Source of the DNA: Acidimicrobiaceae bacterium
GTDB taxonomy: Bacteria; Actinomycetota; Acidimicrobiia; Acidimicrobiales; Aldehydirespiratoraceae
Direction: 5' to 3'
NCBI GenBank assembly: GCA_009842325.1
Contig: VYFQ01000035.1
Span: 124,001 to 188,000 of the forward strand
DNA length: 64,000 nucleotides
Every line of letters begins with the position of its first letter. Positions within the stretch are counted from its first letter, which is position 1. The notes beneath the pieces are model-generated. The model had not been told where the DNA came from and searched no databases. It saw only the letters and a list, made by a program, of their open reading frames with translations. This document shows, piece after piece, positions 57,873 through 64,000 of the stretch. Both the position numbers and the translations under genes were made by a program.

Positions 57873-59024
57873 CTAGGACAGCAGGGGCAGGACTTCCTCG
57901 GCGATGCGGTGCAACTGCTCCTCGACCTTCTCGTAGGGATCGCCGGGCATGGCCGGGAACAGCAGGAGGTTCTCGATTCCGATCTGCTCGTCGTACCAGC
58001 TGAGGGCCTCAGCCACATCGGCGGGACTTCCCACCGCCCAGACCTTCTGGTCTATGGACTCCTCGAGGGTGGGGATCAGCCCCGGCTTGGCCGGTTCGCC
58101 GTCCTTGCCGAGGTAGCCCTTGCTCCAGCCGTAGGGGCCGAGGAACTTCCAAAGCTCGTCGTGGCCGTTGCGCACCGAGGCCATGGCCTGCTCGCGGGTG
58201 TCCTCGACCCGGATGTTCTGCACGAGCATGCGGTGCTCGCCCCGGTCCAGCTCGCGGCCGTGATGGGCCAGGTACCTGTCGGCGAACTGCTCCCAGCGTT
58301 GCTTGACGATGGAGTGGTGGTAGTTCCAGAACACCCCGCCCCAGCCGCAGCGGGGGATCTGCTCGAGGGTGGCCGGCGACTTGGCGGCCTGCCATATCTC
58401 GTAGGGGTACAGCGGCCGGGGCACCAGCGACAGCTCGGTCACGAACCCGCCCCGGTCCGGGATCCCCGCCGGCGGGAAGTCATACACCTCGCCGTGGAAG
58501 CTGAACGTATCGTTGTTCAGTGCTCGGAGGATGACCTCCATGGCCTCGTCGAACTGCTTGCGGTTCAACTCGTCGGCCGCGGCCTTGTCGGGATTGTCGA
58601 AGCTGCCGATCTGGGTGCCCAGGGTCTCAGCCTCACGCGGCACTGTGCCCCGCCCCACACCGAGGATGCCGCGGCCGCCGGAGACGTTGTGCAGCGTGGC
58701 GAAGTCCTCGGCCAGGCGCAGCGGATGCCACTGCGGCACGATGTTGAACGCCATCCCGATGCGGATGCTCTCGGTGCGCTCGGCCAGGATCGTGCCCACC
58801 AGGATCCCGTTGGGGACCACCTCGTAGCCCTCGTGCTGGAAATGGTGCTCGGTCAACCAGAACGAGTCGAACCCCAACCGGTCACACACCACTCCCATGT
58901 CGACGATCCGCTCGGTGGCCCGCCAGATCTCCTTGTGGTCGTAGCGGCGGTCGGTGGGTATCGGCGGGCCTGCGCCGGCGTCGTCCATCTCGACCCCGCC
59001 GAACAGGAACACCCCGGTCCGCAC
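57873..59024 (-). CDS. LLM-class flavin-dependent monooxygenase
   Basis: 383 residues from the GTG at 59022-59024. An earlier GTG at 59033 overlaps the likely -10 box (TACAGT), which ends seven bases before the later GTG. Bacterial-luciferase-like pattern: 'VCDRLGFDSFWLTEHHFQHEGYEVVPNGILVG', 'IRIGMAFNIVPQWHPLRLAEDFATLHNVSGGRGILGVGRG' segments and 'HGEVYDFPPAGIPDRGG'. The E-H-H of the second strand is characteristic of the alkanal/alkanesulfonate monooxygenase branch, so FMN use is more likely than F420. Probably monocistronic. Confidence 0.86.
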   Translation of the reverse strand: MRTGVFLFGGVEMDDAGAGPPIPTDRRYDHKEIWRATERIVDMGVVCDRLGFDSFWLTEHHFQHEGYEVVPNGILVGTILAERTESIRIGMAFNIVPQWHPLRLAEDFATLHNVSGGRGILGVGRGTVPREAETLGTQIGSFDNPDKAAADELNRKQFDEAMEVILRALNNDTFSFHGEVYDFPPAGIPDRGGFVTELSLVPRPLYPYEIWQAAKSPATLEQIPRCGWGGVFWNYHHSIVKQRWEQFADRYLAHHGRELDRGEHRMLVQNIRVEDTREQAMASVRNGHDELWKFLGPYGWSKGYLGKDGEPAKPGLIPTLEESIDQKVWAVGSPADVAEALSWYDEQIGIENLLLFPAMPGDPYEKVEEQLHRIAEEVLPLLS

Positions 59025-59031
59025 GACGCCC

Positions 59032-59037
59032 ACTGTA
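59032..59037 (-). promoter_or_regulatory. -10 box TACAGT, leaderless LLM start
   Basis: TACAGT on the minus strand with seven bases to the GTG at 59022-59024; it includes part of the earlier candidate GTG at 59033. Confidence 0.45.
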
Positions 59038-59102
59038 TGCGCTCCTAAGATGCGAGGACTTACCGGCCGGCAACCCTGCCCGGAGACGGAACCCGCCTAG
59101 TC

Positions 59103-60029
59103 ATGGCCACCGACCTGTTCGACATCGAGCCCGTTGAAGCGACGTTCGGCGCGGTAGTCACGGGGGTGGACCTGCGGTCCATCGACGAAGCGGCGTTCGA
59201 TGCCCTGCATCGGACCTGGCTCGAGTACGCCCTGCTGATCTTCCCGGGGCAGTTCCTGACCAGGGCCGAGCAGGACGCCTTCGCCCTGCGGTTCGGCCCG
59301 CTCGAGTTCACCGCGGTGCCCTTCAGCAACGTGGATGCGGACGGCAAGATCCTCAACGACCCCGATCACGACGTCGTGAAGTCGCTGCGGGGCAACGAGG
59401 GTTGGCACCACGACAGCACCTACATGCCGCTCCAGGCCAAGGGCTCGGTGTTCACCGCCGAGGTGGTTCCCAGCCGGGGCGGGGCCACCGGATGGGCCGA
59501 CATGCGGGCCGCCTACGAGGTGCTCGATCCGGAAATCCAGCAGCGGCTGGCGGAGACGCGCGCCTACCACTCCCTCTACTACAGCCAGAGCCGGTCCGGA
59601 TACATGCCGACCAAGACCGAGGGCGGCGGCTACGACATGTACGGCTTCCACGACCTCGAGCCGTCGCTGCGGCCGCTGGTGAAGGTGCATCCCGAGACGG
59701 GCCGGCCCAACCTGCTGATCGGGCGGCACGCCTACGGGATCGTGGGGATGTCCGAGAGCGAGTCGGAGGCCTTCCTCGATGAACTGAACGTCGAGGCCTG
59801 CCAGCCTCCGCGGATACACCACCACCAGTGGTCGGCGGGGGACGCCGCGCTGTGGGACAACCGCCGGCTGATGCACCGGGGCACGCCCTTCGACATGACC
59901 GAGCCCCGGGTGATGTGGCACACCCGAATTGCCGGCGATCCGGCCACGGAACTGGCCGACAACCACCTCGGCTCACAACAGCGATCGGGCGCGGATGTGA
60001 TGGGCGAGGACACCCTCATCGTCGGCTGA
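59103..60029 (+). CDS. TauD/TfdA-family 2-oxoglutarate dioxygenase
   Basis: 308 residues with the family plan: 'IEPVEATFGAVVTGVDLRSIDEAAF' lead, His102-x-Asp104 in 'GWHHDSTYMPL', the 'SVFTAEVVPSRGGATGWADMRAAY' region, 'HPETGRPNLLIG' with the residue set that contacts 2-oxoglutarate, distal His in 'WDNRRLMHRGTPFD' and the Arg in 'EPRVMWHTRIAG'. Members open taurine, 2,4-D, alkyl-sulfate or carnitine-type substrates. The fold and iron site are intact; substrate unknown. It is divergent from the LLM gene and convergent with the acyl-CoA synthetase (28-base gap). Confidence 0.9.
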   Translation: MATDLFDIEPVEATFGAVVTGVDLRSIDEAAFDALHRTWLEYALLIFPGQFLTRAEQDAFALRFGPLEFTAVPFSNVDADGKILNDPDHDVVKSLRGNEGWHHDSTYMPLQAKGSVFTAEVVPSRGGATGWADMRAAYEVLDPEIQQRLAETRAYHSLYYSQSRSGYMPTKTEGGGYDMYGFHDLEPSLRPLVKVHPETGRPNLLIGRHAYGIVGMSESESEAFLDELNVEACQPPRIHHHQWSAGDAALWDNRRLMHRGTPFDMTEPRVMWHTRIAGDPATELADNHLGSQQRSGADVMGEDTLIVG

Positions 60030-60057
60030 GTTCGGCCTCCAGTCCCGTCCAGCGTCG

Positions 60058-61626
60058 TCAGACCTGCCGGTTGCGGGCCTCCCAGTAGGGCTTGCGCAGC
60101 TCGGTCTTGAGGATCTTTCCTGACGGGTTGCGGGGCACAGCGTCGATGCGCTCGACTGCGGCGGGAATCTTGAACCCGGCCAAGAGGCGGCGGCAGTGGG
60201 CGATGAGCTCCTCCTCGCTGGGGTCGGTGTCCGGCGCGGGCACGATCAGCGCCAAGGGCGACTCTCCCCAGCGTTCGCTGGGGATCCCGATGACGGCCAC
60301 GTCGGCCACTGACGGATGGGCCATCAGGGCGTTCTCGATCTCGGCCGGGTACACGTTCTCACCGCCCGACACGATCATGTCCTTGATCCGGTCGTGGATG
60401 AAGAGGTACCCGTCCTCCATGTATCCGGCGTCGCCGGTGCGGAACCAGCCGAGTCCCCGGTCGTCGCGGCCCGCGGGGAATACCTCGGCCGTCGCCTCCG
60501 GGTCGCGCCAGTAGCCCTTGAGATTCTGAACGGTCCGGGCCCAGATCTCGCCTACCTCGCCGGTGGCGACATCGCGCCCGTCCGCGTCGACGAGGCGCAG
60601 TTCCACGCCGGGCAGCGGCTTGCCGGCCGACCGGAGCAGCTTCGCCCTCGGACCGCCCGGGTCGTGGTCCTCGGGCGCCAGCAGGGTCAGCGCTCCGGTG
60701 GTCTCGGTGAGCCCGTACACCTGGGTGTGCGGGCACTTGAGAAGGGCCAAGGACGCGGTGAGCGCTTCCTCGGTGATCGGCGACGCTCCGTACACGATGC
60801 TCTCCAGTGAGGAGAAGTCCACGTCGGACGCGCCCGGCATCATCGGCAGGAACTGGAGCAGCGCCGGCACCATGAAGGCCGCGTTGACCCGATGGCCTGG
60901 AATGTCGGAGAAGATCGCGGCCGGGTCCACGTCTCGGTGCACCACATTGGTGCAGCCCATGTACAGCCCGACGGTGGCCACTCCGCTGCCGCCGATGTGG
61001 AACAGGGGCAGCACGTGGAGCATCACGCTGTCGGGGTGCAGGCCGAGCATGCCGCTGATCGGGCCCACTATCGAGAAGATGTTGCGGTTGCTGAGCTCGG
61101 CTCCCTTGGGCAGGCCGGTGGTGCCCGACGTGTAGAGCTGGAGGCCCGTATCGTCCTCGACGGACGGGTAGGCGGGATCGGTGGCCGGTCGGCCCTCGAT
61201 CCAGTCGGAGTAGCCGACCTGCCCCTCGGTGGCGGTGACGGCACCGACCAGAACCACCTGTGGCCCGCGGGGAAGGTCCATGTCGCCCAGATGGCCGAGA
61301 AACTCGTCCTCCACCAGGACGACCTCGACCTCGGCGTGGTTCAGGATGTAGGCCATCTCGGCCGCCACCAGCCGCCAGTTGACGGCCACGGTGACCGCGT
61401 TGATCTTGGCCGCGCCGAACACGAGGGTGAAGTACTCGGCGATGTTCTTGCCGATGAACCCGACCCGGCTCTGCGAGCCGACGCCGGCCGCGATCAGCGC
61501 GTTGGCCACCTGGGAGGACTCGGTGTCGAGATCCCGGTAGGTGAGCGTGCGGTCGTGACAGATCAGCGCGGGCTTGTCCGGGTTCTCGGCGGCCTGCCGG
61601 CGGGGTATGTCAGCAATGGATCGCAT
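60058..61626 (-). CDS. Acyl-CoA synthetase (AMP-binding family)
   Basis: 522 residues of the ANL superfamily. 'LQLYTSGTTGLPKGAELSNRN' region holds the P-loop-like motif; 'VYGLTETTGALT' and 'WFRTGDAGYMEDGYLFIHDRIKDMIVSGGENVYPAEIE' segments are the A5 and A7-A8 motifs; 'RNPSGKILKTELR' supplies the A10 Lys. It activates a carboxylic acid through an adenylate to a CoA thioester. GAAGGAGG lies 11 bases before the ATG, and TAATCT about 45 bases before it could be the -10. Medium/long-chain fatty acid or aromatic acid are both possible. Confidence 0.9.
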   Translation of the reverse strand: MRSIADIPRRQAAENPDKPALICHDRTLTYRDLDTESSQVANALIAAGVGSQSRVGFIGKNIAEYFTLVFGAAKINAVTVAVNWRLVAAEMAYILNHAEVEVVLVEDEFLGHLGDMDLPRGPQVVLVGAVTATEGQVGYSDWIEGRPATDPAYPSVEDDTGLQLYTSGTTGLPKGAELSNRNIFSIVGPISGMLGLHPDSVMLHVLPLFHIGGSGVATVGLYMGCTNVVHRDVDPAAIFSDIPGHRVNAAFMVPALLQFLPMMPGASDVDFSSLESIVYGASPITEEALTASLALLKCPHTQVYGLTETTGALTLLAPEDHDPGGPRAKLLRSAGKPLPGVELRLVDADGRDVATGEVGEIWARTVQNLKGYWRDPEATAEVFPAGRDDRGLGWFRTGDAGYMEDGYLFIHDRIKDMIVSGGENVYPAEIENALMAHPSVADVAVIGIPSERWGESPLALIVPAPDTDPSEEELIAHCRRLLAGFKIPAAVERIDAVPRNPSGKILKTELRKPYWEARNRQV

Positions 61627-61743
61627 GGCGCTGCCTCCTTCTGGCGCCTGAATGGGCCAGATTATGCCCGATGCACGTCCTCATCTCCGGCGGTGGTACC
61701 GAGGCTGCTCGCGAGCGAACCCGCCACGGGGCATAGTGATGCG

Positions 61744-62997
61744 ATGAGCGGCGACTGCGCTCCGGTGGATGAGATCGCGCCGCCGGCGCCTGATCCGGGC
61801 CGTATGGGATCGGAGCGGCTGAGCCGGCTGCGCAACCAGATGCGGGCCCAGGGTGTGGACGGGGCCGTGCTGATGCACGGTCCCCACGTGACCTACGCCA
61901 CCGGACATGTTCCTGGGGCGGTCGACGCCGGTCATGCCAATCACCGGCGCGCGGTGGCGATCGTGAGCGCGTCGGACGGACCGGCCCGGCTCCACGCCCA
62001 CGACCCGGCTGGCGTCGAGGCACGCCCTCCGCTATGGCCCGAGCTCGACGACGGCGCGGCCAGCGTAGGGGAGGCCATCGCCGACGTGCTCGGGGAAGTG
62101 ACCGGATGCCGGGTGGCGGTGGATGGGATGACTGGCGCCATGGCCCGCGCCGGCGTTCTCGACGGGGCCGAGCTTGTCGACGCGAGCCGGGTGCTGGTGC
62201 CGGCTCGGGTAGTGAAGACCGAAGACGAGTTGGCCTGCATCGATCAGTCCCAGCGGCACACCGAGCGTGCCATGGAGGCGGCTCAGGCCGCGTGTGTTCC
62301 CGGCTCCGCCCGGACCGAGGTCGCGGGAGCGTTCCTGGCTGCTCTCCAGGACGCAGATCCGGAGTCCGGCCCCAGCTATCGCAACGGGACCGCTGCGACC
62401 AGCGCCGCCTACCAGAACGGGATCGATCCGATCTTTCAGCCCATGCCGACCCGCCGCGACGGCGGAATCCGCACATCCACCGGCCATGTCGCCTTCCCCA
62501 CCGGGGTCGACAACCCGGTCTATGCCGAAGGCGACCTGGTATGGGTGGATTCCGGGGTGGGCTACCACGGCTACATGTCGGACTTCGGGCGCACATGGGT
62601 GGTTGGACGGGCTCCGACTGCGGCCGAGCAGTCGCTGTTCGATCGCTGGGTGGCGGTGTTGGAAGCTTCGCTGGCCGCGGTGCGCCCCGGTGCAACTCTC
62701 GGCGACGTAGGCCGGGCCGCACGGGCCGTGGAGCCCCATGACACGCCGTGGTTGCCGCACTTCTACCTGGCCCACGGAGTCGGCCTGGAGAGCGCGGAGA
62801 TGCCCATGATCGGTACCGACTTAGGCCCGGCCTTCGACGATGCTTACGTGCTGGAGCCGGGCATGGTGCTGGTGTTCGAGCCAGTTACCTGGACCGACGG
62901 CGTGGGCGGCTACCGGGCCGAGGAGATCGTGGCTGTGACCGACGACGGCTGGCGCCTGCTGGGCGGGGGCCACCACTACGAGCCGTTCCGCTCATGA
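61744..62997 (+). CDS. M24-family Xaa-Pro peptidase-like enzyme, metal site intact
   Basis: 417 residues with a creatinase-like N-terminal domain (about 20-150) and a pita-bread C-terminal domain. All five metal ligands are found: Asp269 ('VWVDSGVGYHG'), Asp280 ('MSDFGRT'), His344 ('YLAHGVGL'), Glu379 ('VFEPVTW') and Glu393 ('YRAEEIVAV'). The family includes proline dipeptidases, ectoine hydrolase-type and creatinase-type C-N hydrolases. A weak ATAGT box lies six bases before the ATG. The stop overlaps the start of a second M24-type gene as ATGA, so the two proteins are made together. Confidence 0.88.
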   Translation: MSGDCAPVDEIAPPAPDPGRMGSERLSRLRNQMRAQGVDGAVLMHGPHVTYATGHVPGAVDAGHANHRRAVAIVSASDGPARLHAHDPAGVEARPPLWPELDDGAASVGEAIADVLGEVTGCRVAVDGMTGAMARAGVLDGAELVDASRVLVPARVVKTEDELACIDQSQRHTERAMEAAQAACVPGSARTEVAGAFLAALQDADPESGPSYRNGTAATSAAYQNGIDPIFQPMPTRRDGGIRTSTGHVAFPTGVDNPVYAEGDLVWVDSGVGYHGYMSDFGRTWVVGRAPTAAEQSLFDRWVAVLEASLAAVRPGATLGDVGRAARAVEPHDTPWLPHFYLAHGVGLESAEMPMIGTDLGPAFDDAYVLEPGMVLVFEPVTWTDGVGGYRAEEIVAVTDDGWRLLGGGHHYEPFRS

Positions 62998-63929
62998 GCA
63001 ACGATCTGGTGCTGGCCCGCCGCGACCGGGTGTTGGATGCCATGGCCTTGGCCAGCATTGACGCGCTGGTGCTCGGACGCCAGGACAACGCCGGGTACGC
63101 CTGCGGGATGCGCCGGCTGTGGACCGCGGGCACCCGGCCGTTCGGAGCGGGCTGCATCGTGGTTGCTTCCACGCAGCGAGTCCACGCCCTGTCGAGTTGG
63201 GAGGCCGGTATCGAGTCCCCCATGACCTTCGACGACCTCTACCCGCTCACTTGGAATCCGCGCATCATGGCTGCGTCCATGGCCAGCGTCGATGGCTTGA
63301 CCCGGGCCGGCCGGATCGGGGTGGATGAGTTGACGCCGTCGTTCCGCCGGGCCGCGGCCAACTTCGCTCCCCGGGCGGAGATCGTTCCGGCCGATGACCT
63401 GATGGCTCGAATCCGCCGCCACAAGCTGCCCGGGGAGGTCGAGGCCATCGCTTCGGCCTGCGCCGCGGCCTGGGTCGGGGTGGAGGCCGCGCTCGACGCG
63501 GCCGGAGGCACCGATCCGGCAGCGTCGGCCATCAGGGCTCTCGCCGGTGCGGGGGTGACGGTCCCGTCGTCGGGAGTACGGGCCGAGCGGCACGGTGCCG
63601 AACTGGCCGTCGACGTCGGCGTGATCTGCGACCTCTACGAGGGAGGCGTAGGCGGTGTCTTCGCCGGCGGCCGGCGCGCCGGTGCCAGCGCGCTGCCCGA
63701 CGCCTGCCGAGCGGGCGCGACCCACGCCGAACTGTCGGCAGCCGCGGCAACCGGTGACTGGCTGGTGCGTGGACTGGGCATGGGCTTCGAGCAGCCGGTG
63801 ATCGGTCCCGGTGTCGGCGCCGGCGAGCGATTGGAAGCCGGGATGGTCCTCAGCGTCACCAACGGCCACCGCCGCGACGTGGTGCACGTCACCGCCGACG
63901 GTCCCGCGGTGCTGTCGCAGCGGCCGTGA
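62994..63929 (+). CDS. Degenerate M24-fold protein lacking metal ligands
   Basis: 311 residues, related to the upstream M24 enzyme but about 100 shorter. The N-terminal creatinase-like part is kept ('LVLGRQDNAGYACGMRRLWTAGTRP'), while of the five ligands only the first Asp is recognisable (Asp207 in 'LAVDVGVICDLYEGG'). The second Asp falls on Gly ('GGVGG'), the His motif reads 'GLGMGFEQP', the first Glu is Asn290 ('LSVTNGH'), and the last is in 'DVVHVT'. It should be catalytically dead. Coupled to the active gene by ATGA, it probably forms a heterodimer or regulates it. Confidence 0.8.
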   Translation: MSNDLVLARRDRVLDAMALASIDALVLGRQDNAGYACGMRRLWTAGTRPFGAGCIVVASTQRVHALSSWEAGIESPMTFDDLYPLTWNPRIMAASMASVDGLTRAGRIGVDELTPSFRRAAANFAPRAEIVPADDLMARIRRHKLPGEVEAIASACAAAWVGVEAALDAAGGTDPAASAIRALAGAGVTVPSSGVRAERHGAELAVDVGVICDLYEGGVGGVFAGGRRAGASALPDACRAGATHAELSAAAATGDWLVRGLGMGFEQPVIGPGVGAGERLEAGMVLSVTNGHRRDVVHVTADGPAVLSQRP

Positions 63930-63940
63930 CGACGCGCCCG

Positions 63941-63946
63941 TAGCCT
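63941..63946 (+). promoter_or_regulatory. -10 box TAGCCT, leaderless start of last gene
   Basis: TAGCCT with eight bases to the GTG at 63955. Confidence 0.4.
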
Positions 63947-63954
63947 TCGAGTTC

Positions 63955-64000
63955 GTGATCCCGCTCGACGGCCCCTACTACGAGGAGCTGCGGGTCGGCC
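63955..64000 (+). CDS. 5' end of a gene, possibly MaoC-like dehydratase
   Basis: Only 15 codons are present: GTG then 'IPLDGPYYEELRVG'. The G-P-Y-Y/F-E-x-L-x-V-G opening is common at the N-terminus of MaoC-family hot-dog-fold enoyl dehydratases, but this is too short for a firm call. The GTG lies eight bases after a TAGCCT box and 25 bases after the previous stop. Confidence 0.4.
   Translation, partial: MIPLDGPYYEELRVG

Overview
The window is about two-thirds GC and packed with short gene overlaps (ATGA, GTGA, TGATG). It carries three F420/flavin-type luciferase-like monooxygenases, many GTG starts, and a recurrent TAnnnT box 6-8 bases before start codons, which is the signature of leaderless transcription. 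Together these point to a high-GC actinobacterium. The mix of Rieske and Fe/2-oxoglutarate dioxygenases, VOC proteins, amidohydrolases and a mono-modular reducing polyketide synthase resembles marine or host-associated Acidimicrobiia, but that placement is inference from gene content, not from a marker gene. No rRNA, tRNA, CRISPR array or insertion sequence was found.

Layout. (1) 1-11.5 kb, minus strand: a polyketide operon made of one 3225-residue synthase (KS-AT-DH-cMT-ER-KR-ACP-KS plus an AT remnant), a free acyl carrier protein, a phosphopantetheinyl transferase and a PhyH-type dioxygenase cut by the window edge. (2) 11.5-14.2 kb: a patch of lower GC with a TIR-domain protein and a DUF433/PIN-like toxin-antitoxin pair, probably transferred. 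(3) 14.2-17 kb: an alpha/beta hydrolase and a nucleobase-type permease with a fused cytoplasmic ATPase-like domain. (4) 17-26.4 kb: a catabolic operon with an MBL-fold protein, two Rieske oxygenase alpha subunits around a DeoC/FbaB aldolase and one beta subunit, a DUF1989 protein, a small protein and an MFS exporter, then an MMPL transporter. (5) 26.4-40.5 kb: amide and C-N hydrolysis (acetamidase-like enzyme, two paralogous amidohydrolases, a carbamoylase-type M20 enzyme), two zinc-type dehydrogenases, a sugar kinase, a methyltransferase, four VOC proteins and a YeiH-type exporter. (6) 40.6-53.9 kb: aminotransferase, DEAD-box helicase, SDR, methyltransferase, M1 lipoprotein peptidase, VOC pair, crotonase-fold protein, an XRE regulator facing a fatty-acid desaturase, and a SulP transporter. 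(7) 53.9-57.7 kb: biotin genes bioD-bioF-bioA with a nitroreductase. (8) 57.9-64 kb: LLM oxygenase, TauD-type dioxygenase, acyl-CoA synthetase, an active plus degenerate M24 pair and the first bases of a MaoC-like gene.

How the parts fit. The synthase should build a short, C-methylated, reduced acyl chain that stays on a carrier protein matured by the adjacent transferase and possibly hydroxylated by the dioxygenase. The 17-40 kb region reads as uptake, ring or side-chain oxidation and stepwise C-N hydrolysis of small nitrogen-containing organics; the substrate cannot be named from sequence. The strongest candidates for undescribed biology are the AT-excised terminal PKS module with its own downstream promoter, the two-alpha/one-beta Rieske-aldolase operon, the permease-ATPase fusion and the M24 enzyme/pseudoenzyme pair.
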